From positions 29,180 to 93,179 of the forward strand of contig JAFYCM010000055.1 in NCBI GenBank assembly GCA_017539645.1: a stretch of DNA of 64,000 bases. The letters run 5' to 3'. Positions 10,165-19,258 of the stretch are shown in pieces. The notes beneath the pieces were generated by a model. The model did no database searches and was not told where the DNA came from. It saw nothing but the letters and a program-made list of their open reading frames with translations. Both the position numbers and the translations under genes were made by a program. The stretch is from Bacteroidales bacterium (lineage in GTDB: Bacteria; Bacteroidota; Bacteroidia; Bacteroidales; Marinilabiliaceae). Within the stretch, counting starts at the first letter, position 1. Each line of letters opens with the position of its first letter.

Positions 10165-12299
10165 CATTGCTTGCAAGCCGATTGTGTGGCGTAGTGGCTA
10201 TGTGCATATCTATAAATATGTATGCACAAGAAGTTGATTCTCATGCCATTATTGATGAGATGACAGAGAATATGGCGGCAGATGGTCTTCTAAACGAAAA
10301 TGCTTCGGAGGATATAGCCGAAATGCACGCAATGCTCGAGCGTAAGATAGACCTTAACACATGTTCCGAAGAGGACTTGCAGCGACTTATTTTCCTAAAG
10401 CATAGTCAGATACGTAGTATCATGTTGCGTCGTAACAAAGTGAAAGCCTTTTGTTCTGTGTATGAGCTACAAACTATCGAAAATATTGATGCACAGACTG
10501 TTGAACGGCTCAATACGTTTGTGACTTGCGAACCAATAGAAATGGAGAGCAAGCAAAGCAGAATAAGTTCTGTAGGAGCTGTAGTGCGTGCATATACAAC
10601 ATATCCACAAGCAAAAGGGTTTAAGAGTATCGATGGTAAAGAGCCAGCCTACGAAGGGAAACCCGTTGGGATGTTGGCGCGTTTGTCACTTCAGCACGGA
10701 GAAAAGTGGAGTGCAGGCGCAGTGCTCGAGAGTGATCCTGGCGAACCCATTGCATCGCATGGTGTGACGCTTACCGACTTCACTTCTGCCTTTGTGCAAT
10801 ATAGCAATAGAGGCAAAATGCTTCGGCAAGTGATAGTGGGACACTACACAGCGCGCTTTGGTCAAGGTCTTGGATTGTGGACAGGTTTTGCCTCCGATGG
10901 TGCTACTTCGCAGACATCGCTAAATCGTAACGCTTATGGTGTGATGAGTACGCTTTCGGCTGCTGAGAGTGGTTATCTGCGAGGAGTTGCAGCATACATA
11001 GTACCCTCTGTCAATTGGCGAGTGAATGTATTTGGCTCATACACCGACGGCGATGTTTCGACTGCCACCACAGTTGTCAATGAAGATTCTATAACTAAAA
11101 TTGAAGCTCTTACATTGCAAAACGATGGTTACCATCGAACTAAGAGCGAACTTGATGGGCGCAACAATTTCGGACAGACGCTCTATGGCGCAGTGCTGAC
11201 GCGTTCGTGGCAACGAGTGACGTCGGAAGTTGGTTATAATCAGTGGCATGCCTCTATTCCTTTGGGAACGAGCGATGATCTATATCGACTCAATTATCCC
11301 ACAGGCCAAAACATTGGCGTAGCACATGCCGATTATAGAATGTATCTACCTAAAGTTCAGGCTTATGGCGAGGTTGCATATCAAACAACTCATGCTGTGG
11401 GTATGATGCAAGGCGTAGATGTTGATATGCAGAACGGAAATCAATTGACACTTGCTGCGCGTTATTTTTCGCCAAAATATTTCACTATTTATCAAAATCC
11501 ATATTCGCGAGCAGGACATGCAGGCGGTGAACGGGGTTTGAGAGCGTCGTTGCTTATTTCGCCACGAGCAGGATGGTCGCTTTTTGCCGATGTAGACGTT
11601 TATAGAAATAGTTGGTTGCTCTATCAGAAGTATGCGCCATCGGGAGGCTACAAGGCTCGTTTTTACCTCAATTACAGCATAAATAGAAATAACGCGTTGC
11701 GCCTTTCGCTTCGTCACGACGACTACGACTATGCCTCGAGCATAAATAGTAAAATACTTACCGTGACACGTCGCACGGCGCTTCGTTTTCGTTGGGAGGC
11801 ACATCCATTTGTGTGGGCTCGATTTATTTCGACTGTAGATAAGGTTTTCTATGGTCAGAAGGAAAACAACCAACACACCGAGGGTTTCAGCATGGCGGAA
11901 CGCGTGTCGCTCAACTTCGCGCAGCAGCACCTCACCGCAGATTTCGTCCTTGCCCATTTCGACACCGACGACTACAACACACGTATTTATGCCTCGCATC
12001 CCGAAGTGCGCTATGCCATGTCGATGCCGGCCTATTATTATCGTGGCGTGCAGTGCGTTGGGCAATTGTCGTGGGAGCCAGTGCGGCGGCTAACCATCTG
12101 GCTACGTGGCGACTACACACATTACTACGACCGCGAAACAATCAGCCAAGGCAATCAGCAGATCGACAAGTCGCACGCCTTCAGCGGCAAAGTGCAGGTT
12201 ATGTATAATTTTCAGTATTATAGGCGGAGTAAGAGCGTAGAGCGTAATACGTATAGAGTAGAGACGACAGAACAAGAAAACGACGAGCAAGATGAGTGA
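10149..12299 (+). CDS. helix-hairpin-helix / outer-membrane barrel protein
   Basis: 716-residue envelope protein. Seen: a signal peptide ending near MYAQE; a ComEA-like helix-hairpin-helix segment at about residues 72-133 (IDLNTCSEEDLQRLIFLKHS ... YELQTIENIDAQTVERL); then some 550 residues of beta-strand-rich sequence with many Tyr/Arg/Gly, typical of an outer-membrane barrel. This architecture is known in Bacteroidetes but its function is not established. The HhH fold suggests DNA or protein contact in the periplasm. It overlaps the upstream gene (16 bases) and the downstream helicase gene (8 bases). A DNA-uptake role would be speculative. Confidence 0.8.
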   Translation: MERRLTLLASRLCGVVAMCISINMYAQEVDSHAIIDEMTENMAADGLLNENASEDIAEMHAMLERKIDLNTCSEEDLQRLIFLKHSQIRSIMLRRNKVKAFCSVYELQTIENIDAQTVERLNTFVTCEPIEMESKQSRISSVGAVVRAYTTYPQAKGFKSIDGKEPAYEGKPVGMLARLSLQHGEKWSAGAVLESDPGEPIASHGVTLTDFTSAFVQYSNRGKMLRQVIVGHYTARFGQGLGLWTGFASDGATSQTSLNRNAYGVMSTLSAAESGYLRGVAAYIVPSVNWRVNVFGSYTDGDVSTATTVVNEDSITKIEALTLQNDGYHRTKSELDGRNNFGQTLYGAVLTRSWQRVTSEVGYNQWHASIPLGTSDDLYRLNYPTGQNIGVAHADYRMYLPKVQAYGEVAYQTTHAVGMMQGVDVDMQNGNQLTLAARYFSPKYFTIYQNPYSRAGHAGGERGLRASLLISPRAGWSLFADVDVYRNSWLLYQKYAPSGGYKARFYLNYSINRNNALRLSLRHDDYDYASSINSKILTVTRRTALRFRWEAHPFVWARFISTVDKVFYGQKENNQHTEGFSMAERVSLNFAQQHLTADFVLAHFDTDDYNTRIYASHPEVRYAMSMPAYYYRGVQCVGQLSWEPVRRLTIWLRGDYTHYYDRETISQGNQQIDKSHAFSGKVQVMYNFQYYRRSKSVERNTYRVETTEQENDEQDE

Positions 12300-14178
12300 C
12301 AATAAAGAGCAAGATTTGGCGTGGCGATGCATCACCGAAACCGATGTGAACATATTTCTTACCGGTCGCGCAGGCACTGGCAAGACTACGTTTCTGAAGA
12401 TGCTGAAGGCACGCAGCCCTAAACGTATGGTGGTACTTGCGCCTACGGGTGTGGCAGCTATCAATGCCGGCGGCTCTACCATTCACTCGTTTTTTCAGAT
12501 TGCGCCCGGGCCTTACGAACCCGACCTCAAGCCTAAGTACAACCTACGCCGCGAGAAGGTCAACATCATACGTACGCTCGACCTTGTGGTGATTGACGAA
12601 ATATCTATGGTGCGCGCCGATCTCCTCGATGCCGTCGATGCTGCCTTGCGCCACTATCGCCGCTCCGCGAAGCCTTTTGGCGGTGTGCAGATGCTCCTCA
12701 TTGGCGACCTGCAGCAACTTCCGCCCGTTGTCCGCGACGATGAACGTCAGGCTCTTTTGAGTAATTATGCCTCGCCATACTTTTTCAGCAGCAAGGCCAT
12801 GGAGGCGCGACCGTACGTAACTATTGAGCTGCAAAAGGTTTACCGCCAACAGAATGCCGACTTCATCAATCTGCTCAACGCCATTCGCGACAACAACGTC
12901 AGCGCTGCGATGCTCGACTTGCTCAACAGCCGCTATCTGCCCGAATTCAAACCAAAAGATAGTGAGCACTACATACGCCTAACTACCCACAACGCTACCG
13001 CCGACGAGATAAACCACAACTTCCTGAACGCGCTGAAAAAGAAGGCCTATACATACGATTGCGAAGTGGAAGGCACATTCCCAGAAACATCGTACCCTGC
13101 TGACGCAACGCTTGTGCTGAAGAAGGGCGCGCAAGTAATGTTTCTGCGCAACGACTCTGGCGGATTGTATTACAATGGCAAGATTGGCTACGTCACCGAC
13201 CTCACCGAGACCACCGTGGAGGTTACTTGCCCGGGCGACGACAGCCCAATATCCGTGGGACAAGAGACGTGGACCAACACACGCTACGAACTCGACGAGA
13301 AGACCAAAGAGATTCGCGAACACGTTGAGGGCAAGTTTATGCAAATTCCTTTGCGTCTTGCGTGGGCTATCACCATACATAAAAGTCAAGGTTTAACTTT
13401 CGAACACGCCATAATAGATGCACAGAAAGCTTTTGCGCATGGGCAGGTCTACGTGGCTCTATCGCGTTGCCGCACGTTGGATGGGTTGGTGCTAAGTACG
13501 CCCATATCGCGCTCGGCCATAAAGTTCGACAATATGGTCACCTCGTTCTCAGCCGAGCGAGCCCAGCACGAGGTTACCGAGAATTCGCTCACGCAGACGA
13601 GTATTAATTATACGTACAACCTCATCGCCGACATGTTCGATTTCACCGCCATTACGGAGCTTGTTTTCCAGCTCAAGCGCATTTTCGACGAATCGTATTA
13701 CAAGAAATTTCAGTCCGAAACGGCGCAACTCAACGTATGTGCACAAAATATGGTCAACGACATAAGTAGTATATCGCAACGCTTTGTCACTCAGCTCGAA
13801 GCGAAACGCCAAAGAGGCATAGATATTATGCAAGACACACCGATGCTCGACCGCATAAAGAACGGCGCTAAATACTTCAAAGAGAACCTCATCAGCAATC
13901 TCGACAAGGTGCTCGACGTTACCAAAATCAAGGTGGAGAACAAAGCCAACGCCGAGCGCATAGCACAAATTCGCAGCGACATAGCATCGGAGAGGCGCAT
14001 CAAGTTGGTGATATTAGCTCATGTGGCACGCGCCGGCTTCGACATGAAGTCTGTACAGAGAAAGAAAAACGAAGCCATTCTCGCTAAGGAGAGCAAGAGA
14101 CTCTCGAGCGTAACGAGCGAGCGCGAAGAACTTGAAGCCGCACTAAGAAGATTGGCTATAAAGATGAAACGTAAATAG
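12292..14178 (+). CDS. PIF1-family DNA helicase
   Basis: Superfamily 1B helicase (5'-3') of the PIF1/RecD-like type. Seen: Walker A GRAGTGKT (25-32); LAPTGVAAINAGG; Walker B LVVIDEISMV; GDLQQLPPV; VYRQQ; and the C-terminal motifs LAWAITIHKSQGLTFEHAII and QVYVALSRCRTLDGLVL. The last ~180 residues are charged and helical, probably coiled coil, with no domain I can name. 628 residues. The ATG overlaps the end of the upstream gene. Such helicases resolve G-quadruplexes and replication or recombination intermediates, which suits an operon starting with topoisomerase IV. Ends 5 bases from the convergent FNT gene, with no terminator in between. Confidence 0.88.
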   Translation: MSDNKEQDLAWRCITETDVNIFLTGRAGTGKTTFLKMLKARSPKRMVVLAPTGVAAINAGGSTIHSFFQIAPGPYEPDLKPKYNLRREKVNIIRTLDLVVIDEISMVRADLLDAVDAALRHYRRSAKPFGGVQMLLIGDLQQLPPVVRDDERQALLSNYASPYFFSSKAMEARPYVTIELQKVYRQQNADFINLLNAIRDNNVSAAMLDLLNSRYLPEFKPKDSEHYIRLTTHNATADEINHNFLNALKKKAYTYDCEVEGTFPETSYPADATLVLKKGAQVMFLRNDSGGLYYNGKIGYVTDLTETTVEVTCPGDDSPISVGQETWTNTRYELDEKTKEIREHVEGKFMQIPLRLAWAITIHKSQGLTFEHAIIDAQKAFAHGQVYVALSRCRTLDGLVLSTPISRSAIKFDNMVTSFSAERAQHEVTENSLTQTSINYTYNLIADMFDFTAITELVFQLKRIFDESYYKKFQSETAQLNVCAQNMVNDISSISQRFVTQLEAKRQRGIDIMQDTPMLDRIKNGAKYFKENLISNLDKVLDVTKIKVENKANAERIAQIRSDIASERRIKLVILAHVARAGFDMKSVQRKKNEAILAKESKRLSSVTSEREELEAALRRLAIKMKRK

Positions 14179-14183
14179 ATACG

Positions 14184-14783
14184 CTACTTGCTGCCGAAGT
14201 CAATCATCACCCAGCGGTAGAGATTGCACCCAACAAAGTTGCCCAATACTTCCGATACGTATACTATCAGCAAATCTGAGCCGAAATATTGAGGGCTCGC
14301 AGCGAAATAGAAAGCGTCGGCTATGGAGTGAGTAAATCCGCAAAGAATGAATACGGGGACGCCGAATAACAACGGCAAAAATTTTCCTTCGCGGCCAAAC
14401 TGCACGGCGGTGGTCATAATAAAACCGCAACCGATGGCCAACAAGCCACACGCCAACGGACCTTTGGCAAGACGCGATTGAACTATGGCGTCGTCGGGTT
14501 GCAGAATGTCTGGCTGAGCGTATGTAGCCATCAATGCCATTAGCGCACAGCCTATTATATTGCCAAGAAATGTGAGACATAGCATCGTCCAATCGCCTTT
14601 GGCTCTGATGAATCCAGCCGTTCCGGTGTAGAGTTTCAGCTTGTAGTGTATTACGGCAAGAAGGCCGAACGAGAAGAGCACAGCGCCGCCAATTCCGCCT
14701 ACACGAAGGTTAACTATACAACCAATGGAAATACATATACCGGCAATAAGAGCCGAACGAAGGATGTCTATATTTTCTCTCAT
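14184..14783 (-). CDS. short formate/nitrite transporter (FNT) family channel
   Basis: Six hydrophobic helices and the FNT signature GFTHSIADAFYF near residue 150. The His in this motif corresponds to the pore His of FocA/NirC (usual form GFEHSIANMYF). The product is 199 residues against about 260-285 for classical FNT proteins; the missing length is in termini and loops, because all six helices appear present. It may move formate, nitrite or another small monovalent anion across the inner membrane. Substrate unknown. A promoter box lies about 45 bases upstream. The gene is convergent with the helicase gene. Confidence 0.8.
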   Translation of the reverse strand: MRENIDILRSALIAGICISIGCIVNLRVGGIGGAVLFSFGLLAVIHYKLKLYTGTAGFIRAKGDWTMLCLTFLGNIIGCALMALMATYAQPDILQPDDAIVQSRLAKGPLACGLLAIGCGFIMTTAVQFGREGKFLPLLFGVPVFILCGFTHSIADAFYFAASPQYFGSDLLIVYVSEVLGNFVGCNLYRWVMIDFGSK

Positions 14784-14827
14784 ATATAAAATACTGTTGT
14801 CGTTTTTGCCTTTTGTTTTTTCGGGTG

Positions 14828-14835
14828 CAAAGATA
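14828..14835 (-). promoter_or_regulatory. -7 box of the FNT gene
   Basis: Minus-strand TATCTTTG, an exact TAnnTTTG match, 45 bases before the ATG. No good TTTG at the -33 position. Confidence 0.5.
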
Positions 14836-14954
14836 GTACGATAGTCTATCCCCGATTATCTTCCCACAAACATCTGCGCAACGATGTTTAGCGCCACAAA
14901 ACGAAAGCGCTGCGAGGTACTCGTCGCCACTACCCACTGCAGCCCGCATTTTTG

Positions 14955-14992
14955 CAATAAAAAATCCCTCGCCACAGTGACGCAGCGAGGGA
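14955..14992 (-). terminator. terminator after the tail-fibre-like gene
   Basis: Arms TCCCTCGC / GCGAGGGA followed on the minus strand by a T run, 29 bases after the stop of the 15021-16688 gene. Confidence 0.75.
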
Positions 14993-15020
14993 AAGTTATT
15001 TTGCAAATGACGGATTTCGC

Positions 15021-16688
15021 CTAATTAACGATTTGACTTCCGCCACTTTTTGTCACTTTGATTTTTATTGTATTTATAGTTTCAGTAAATGGACCAATAA
15101 CTTGATTTACCATATTGCGATCTGCGTCTGATGGTGTTGCATAATAATCAAATGGGTTTTGAGTAACAGATCCTGAACCTAATTTATAAATAGGTGTTTT
15201 CTCATATTGGAAATATATGGTTGGAGTATATTTCCATAGTAAGTACGATTTGAAATTTGCTTCTGAACTTACGTCAAAAGAAATATTGCCTCTTTCATAA
15301 CTCAGATTGCCTTTAGCACTAAAGACTCTAGAGTTGTCAGGTAAGGAACGATCATAAGGCATTATAGAGTAATAATATCCTAGTGTAGGGTCAAAATCTT
15401 TGTCGTTTATAGTTACTTTATAGCCATAGTCATAAGGCCAATGTTTATCGTCTATATATTGAGAATATTTAGACATTATAACCGACAAGAACACTGGACT
15501 ATAAGCAGGAACCTTGAATGTTGTCTCTCCTGATTTTAGTTCTTTACCCAAAAAAGAAACGGTTGCGACATTGTCTTCGTTTTCAACAATAACCGTCACA
15601 GTAGCCATTGGCATATCACCAATCTTATCGTTCTCTATCTGACTGAGTTTGAGGTTTTCGAGAGCCGATTGCAATGCATCTATTTGGTTTTGCAAATCTT
15701 CAAGCGACTGGTGAGCAGTAAGTACAGTAGCCGAAGTGCCTTTTTTCAGTTGAATGGTGGCTTTGTCGGCATTAGCACCAGTGCCAGGCGTAATGGTCAT
15801 ATCAGCTTTGTCGGCTTTGCCACTGATGTCTTGGTGAGATTGCAAAGCCGTTGCGCCTTTGGCTGCGCCTTCGCGAATGGTTTCGAGGTCGGTAATTACA
15901 TCTTGCTTGCCACTGATGTCTTGGTGAGATTGGAGAGCCGTTGCACCCAAAGCTGCGCCGCTGCGGATGTCATCGAGGTCTTCAATGACATCTTGCTTGC
16001 TATTCATAGCCGTTTTGAGTACGTAGAAATCGAGGGTGTCGTTCACCTCTTTGGTCTTGGCATAGCCCGAAAGGTTTGTCTCGGCAGGAATGTCGCTCTT
16101 GAGTGCATAGCTTGCGAGAGTGTCTTCTACGTAAGCAATCTTAGCATAGTCGCTTAGTTCAGTGCCAATGTCCTGTCGCTTGATAAACTCGGCGAGACCA
16201 AGCACAGCAGCTACCTCATCTTTCTTGCTAAGTTTAGCGAGCAGATTAGTGTAGTCGATGTCGCCAGCCTTAGCAGCATAAAGGGCAAAAGGGACGCTGA
16301 GCAACTGAGCCGTGCCAGTGCCATACTCGGTTTGCGTGGTAATCTTGTAAATAGCGCCTTGAATGGTCCAATCGAAATCGGAGAATTGCTGGCTGCTTGT
16401 ACCCTGACCAATAGTGAGGGTGAAGAGGCCGTTGGCATTGGTTGTAACGGTGTGTGTTTCGGCGTATTCGGCTGCAACCGCGCCAGTAGGAAGTTCGGCG
16501 GTGAGAGTAATCTTCACCTCTAGCTCTTCATTGTCCACGATGAGGTTGCTTGCATCGCGTACCACAGCTTGATAGCTGATACCTTGTGGCACATTGCCTC
16601 CGAGCGAAATGGTCACAGGCAGACTATTTTGTGCATAGATAACTACTGCCAAAAGCATAAGCAGTAGCGAAATAGTAAATCTTTTCAT
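15021..16688 (-). CDS. secreted protein with tail-fibre-like 30-residue repeats
   Basis: 555 residues, signal peptide MKRFTISLLLMLLAVVIYAQ. Residues about 35-140 form a beta-rich head (QGISYQAVVRDASNLIV ... QLLSVPFALYAAKAGDID) found in many Bacteroidetes surface proteins. Residues about 155-300 are a stalk of short repeats, including two nearly identical 30-residue units (QDVI-DL--IR-GAA-GATALQSHQDISGK) of the kind seen in phage tail fibres. A short predicted coiled coil (LEDLQNQIDALQSALENL) precedes a beta-rich C-terminal domain of ~200 residues that I do not recognise. It starts 22 bases after the T9SS-type gene upstream, implying an operon. Likely a surface adhesin or trimeric fibre; function inferred from shape only. 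Confidence 0.75.
   Translation of the reverse strand: MKRFTISLLLMLLAVVIYAQNSLPVTISLGGNVPQGISYQAVVRDASNLIVDNEELEVKITLTAELPTGAVAAEYAETHTVTTNANGLFTLTIGQGTSSQQFSDFDWTIQGAIYKITTQTEYGTGTAQLLSVPFALYAAKAGDIDYTNLLAKLSKKDEVAAVLGLAEFIKRQDIGTELSDYAKIAYVEDTLASYALKSDIPAETNLSGYAKTKEVNDTLDFYVLKTAMNSKQDVIEDLDDIRSGAALGATALQSHQDISGKQDVITDLETIREGAAKGATALQSHQDISGKADKADMTITPGTGANADKATIQLKKGTSATVLTAHQSLEDLQNQIDALQSALENLKLSQIENDKIGDMPMATVTVIVENEDNVATVSFLGKELKSGETTFKVPAYSPVFLSVIMSKYSQYIDDKHWPYDYGYKVTINDKDFDPTLGYYYSIMPYDRSLPDNSRVFSAKGNLSYERGNISFDVSSEANFKSYLLWKYTPTIYFQYEKTPIYKLGSGSVTQNPFDYYATPSDADRNMVNQVIGPFTETINTIKIKVTKSGGSQIVN
15821..16000 (-). repeat. tandem 90-bp repeat inside the stalk region
   Basis: Two adjacent 90-base units, starting at 15821 and 15911, share long identical blocks (e.g. 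CACTGATGTCTTGGTGAGAT) and encode the 30-residue stalk repeats. They are possible substrates for slippage or recombination that changes stalk length. Confidence 0.8.
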
Positions 16689-16710
16689 TACTCGTGTTTT
16701 TTTTCAGTTA

Positions 16711-17187
16711 TTATTTCTTTATGATTTTGAATGTCTTGAGTGTTTGTTTGCCGTCGATAACATTTAGTAGATATACGTCGGGCTGCAAAGCGGACATATC
16801 TATAGATGTAAATTCGCCCGCAAGTTTGTCGGCAAGTAGAGCTTGCCCCGAGAGGCTAACCAGAGAGTAGCGCATGTTGTGTGTATCCATGCCATCTACA
16901 CGCAGCGAAAGAAAATCGGACGTCGGGTTAGGATAGGCAATGGCATGCAACGAGATGCGCAATTCGTCGAACAAGCCCACAACGGTGATGTTGTAGATAT
17001 GCTGAACGCCAGGTTCGATGTTGCCTCTAGCCGAAGCAATTGGCACAAATGCCGTTTGTCCCACCGAATAGCTCACCGAGCCGTTGCCCGTGGTGTTGCC
17101 ACCTGTGGTAACTACTGCCGATTGTGCCAGCGCACCAAGCAACGTAGCAAAACCTAATGTAGCAGTGATTAGAATTTTTGTTTTCAT
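16711..17187 (-). CDS. small secreted protein with T9SS type A sorting domain
   Basis: 158 residues: signal peptide MKTKILITATLGFATLLGAL; a short Gly/Ser/Thr-rich region containing GNGSVSYSVGQTAFVP and PGVQHIYNI; then a classical type IX secretion C-terminal domain (AYPNPTSDFLSLRVD ... YSLVSLSGQ ... LPDVYLLNVIDGKQTLKTFKIIKK pattern, about residues 85-158). The sorting domain makes up half the protein, so little cargo remains. First gene of a two-gene operon with the tail-fibre-like gene; its promoter lies about 70 bases upstream. Proteins with this SYSVGQ region recur in Bacteroidetes next to larger surface proteins; the role is unknown. Confidence 0.85.
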   Translation of the reverse strand: MKTKILITATLGFATLLGALAQSAVVTTGGNTTGNGSVSYSVGQTAFVPIASARGNIEPGVQHIYNITVVGLFDELRISLHAIAYPNPTSDFLSLRVDGMDTHNMRYSLVSLSGQALLADKLAGEFTSIDMSALQPDVYLLNVIDGKQTLKTFKIIKK

Positions 17188-17255
17188 AACTCTTTATTGT
17201 GTTTCATTTTTTCGGTTATCCATATCTGGATTCCTGTTGTCTCAAAAAACCGACG

Positions 17256-17286
17256 CAAACATATTTCGTTTACAAACACGTGTAAA
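17256..17286 (-). promoter_or_regulatory. promoter of the T9SS / tail-fibre operon
   Basis: Minus-strand TATGTTTG (17256-17263), an exact TAnnTTTG box, with TTTA (17283-17286) 19 bases upstream. Confidence 0.65.
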
Positions 17287-17374
17287 TAGGTAATTATACT
17301 CAGTAATGTGTAATATACTGTATTATAAATAGTTATATATACCTATGCGCGCCATACGAAGTGTATGAGTATGA

Positions 17375-17413
17375 ATACAGAAATTTTTCTGTATGTTACA
17401 TAAAATGTTACAT
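17375..17413. promoter_or_regulatory. palindrome and direct repeats in a divergent intergenic region
   Basis: The 417-base gap 17188-17604 between divergent genes holds an inverted repeat ATACAGAAA-TT-TTTCTGTAT (17375-17394). Two direct copies of ATGTTACAT follow (17393-17401 and 17405-17413), 12 bases apart. They lie between the two promoters, where a shared operator would be expected. Nothing else was seen in this gap apart from the promoters. Confidence 0.45.
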
Positions 17414-17486
17414 GGCGGCTATTCTACAGCCCGCAAATGCATGGATTATAGGATATTCGTTAGGAAAATTTGCAACCTTCGAAAAG

Positions 17487-17519
17487 TTGAACCGTAATAG
17501 TTATAAAAAATTATCTTTG
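17487..17519 (+). promoter_or_regulatory. promoter of the BspA-like gene
   Basis: TATCTTTG at 17512-17519, an exact TAnnTTTG match, with TTGA at 17487-17490, 21 bases upstream. The transcript would have a leader of about 80 bases. Confidence 0.65.
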
Positions 17520-17604
17520 CGATAGTGTATTACGACAAACGAACATAAACACGCAAATAGATCAACACAAATACATCTGCAGAACAAAATAATCAATATA
17601 AAGT

Positions 17605-19158
17605 ATGAAAAGCATTTCGACATTACGAATGATGGCGTCGGCGTTTGTGCTATGCGTAGCAACGGGCGCTATGGCTTCCGACCTCTTAATTGATGGTCTT
17701 TACTACAACCTCGATTCGGTAAACGGTACTGCCGAAGTAACCTACAAAGGCTCATGCCGCTGCGGCGGGAAAACTTACACGGGCGAGGTGAATATTCCAA
17801 GCCAAATTGCCTATGGCACAAATACTTATGTAGTAACCTCTATCGGCGATTATGCTTTTGCTGGCAATAGTCAGCTTAAGGCGGTGAATATTCCCGAAAG
17901 CGTTACGCGCATTGGCAAATTGGCGTTTTTTGCCTGCGTAAATATGCAGCGCATCACCATTCCTGCTTCGGTTGACGAAATTGACGGCTTCGCCTTCCAA
18001 TTCTGTTCGCGTCTCACCGAAGTGGAGTTTGAAGCAGGCTCGCAGCTCAAGGTTATCAACGAGTACGCCTTCTGCCGCACCGCGCTCTCGTACCTCACAA
18101 TTCCCGAGTCGGCCAACGAGATTTGCCCCGTGGCATTCTGCCACAACAAGAACATGACCGACCTCGTGTTGCCTAAGAACATCACCAAGATTAGCGTGCA
18201 GAATCCGTTCTGCTACAACACTCAGCTCGTGACTATGCGCGCCGAAGAGGGCAACCCCGCATTCGACTCGCGCGACAACTGCAACGCGCTAATCCAAACC
18301 GCTACCAACACGTTGATTGCTGGCTGCAAAACCACCGTCATACCTAACACGGTGAAGGCTCTCGGCCGCAGCTCGTTCAACAACTGCACCGACCTCGATA
18401 GCATCTTCATTCCCGCATCGGTCGACAGCATCGGTAAATATGCATTCTACACTTGCACGGGCTTGAAGAAGTTCACCTTCCCATCGTCGATGAAGGTTAT
18501 GGCCGACTCTACTTTCTGGAAGGCAACAAACCTCGAGGAGGTAATTTCGCTCACCGCTAAGCCTTTCAAGATTGACGAGAGCGACTTCGAAGATGTAACC
18601 TACAACACGGCCGTGCTCAAGGTTGCGCCTGGCACCAAAAAACTCTATCAAACGAGCATCGGTTGGCGCAATTTTGCTCAGATTGTCGAGCTGGATATGT
18701 TTGTGAAAGATGGCGTATACTATAAGGTCATCGAAGGGGGCAAAGTGGAAGTTATAGCGCCACAAGAGGGCATAGCATACACGGGCAATGTGGTTATTCC
18801 TGCTACCGTTAAGTCCGGCGAGAATACGTATGCCGTAGCATCTATTGCCAATGGCGCATTTGCTGGCAGCACCGTTAGCAATGTGTCGATACCTAAAGGC
18901 GTGAAAGCCGACCTCGGCGATGTGAAAGTGACTGTTAGAAATACATACAGCAAAGGCAACGACTTTGAGAGTACCAACGTTCGCGTTCTCGGCCAGAAAG
19001 GCTACATAAGTATAGAAGGCAGCGAAGCCGAAGCTAAGGTTTACAGCACCTCTGGCGTGATGATACTTAGCACACTCAAACGCACCATACCTATAGAAAA
19101 AGGTATCTACCTTGTGAAGGTGGGCGACAACGAGGCTGCTAAGGTTATAGTGGAATAA
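17605..19158 (+). CDS. BspA-like leucine-rich repeat surface protein
   Basis: 517 residues with a signal peptide (ending near ATGAMAS). LRR_5 (BspA/TpLRR) repeats run from about residue 70 to 350, e.g. VTSIGDYAFAGNSQLKAVNI, VTRIGKLAFFACVNMQRITI and VDSIGKYAFYTCTGLKKF. A second short repeat block lies at about 390-435. The C-terminus (VYSTSGVMILSTLKRTIPIE then GIYLVKVGDNEAAKVIVE) resembles a T9SS type A sorting domain. BspA proteins mediate adhesion to host proteins or other bacteria in related species; the same role is inferred. Transcribed alone from its own promoter and closed by a strong terminator. Confidence 0.88.
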   Translation: MKSISTLRMMASAFVLCVATGAMASDLLIDGLYYNLDSVNGTAEVTYKGSCRCGGKTYTGEVNIPSQIAYGTNTYVVTSIGDYAFAGNSQLKAVNIPESVTRIGKLAFFACVNMQRITIPASVDEIDGFAFQFCSRLTEVEFEAGSQLKVINEYAFCRTALSYLTIPESANEICPVAFCHNKNMTDLVLPKNITKISVQNPFCYNTQLVTMRAEEGNPAFDSRDNCNALIQTATNTLIAGCKTTVIPNTVKALGRSSFNNCTDLDSIFIPASVDSIGKYAFYTCTGLKKFTFPSSMKVMADSTFWKATNLEEVISLTAKPFKIDESDFEDVTYNTAVLKVAPGTKKLYQTSIGWRNFAQIVELDMFVKDGVYYKVIEGGKVEVIAPQEGIAYTGNVVIPATVKSGENTYAVASIANGAFAGSTVSNVSIPKGVKADLGDVKVTVRNTYSKGNDFESTNVRVLGQKGYISIEGSEAEAKVYSTSGVMILSTLKRTIPIEKGIYLVKVGDNEAAKVIVE

Positions 19159-19186
19159 TAAACCTCTCTCATAAATAGTTTGTACG

Positions 19187-19226
19187 TGGCGTGGTTGAAC
19201 TTCGGTTCGGCCGCGCCATTTCCTTT
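19187..19226 (+). terminator. terminator after the BspA-like gene
   Basis: Long stem TGGCG..GGTTGAAC / GTTCGGCC..CGCCA closed by a UUCG tetraloop, followed by a T-rich stretch. Lies between convergent genes. Confidence 0.8.
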
Positions 19227-19258
19227 TGTGCTATTAGCTGCGAAAGGCTACGAGAGCT

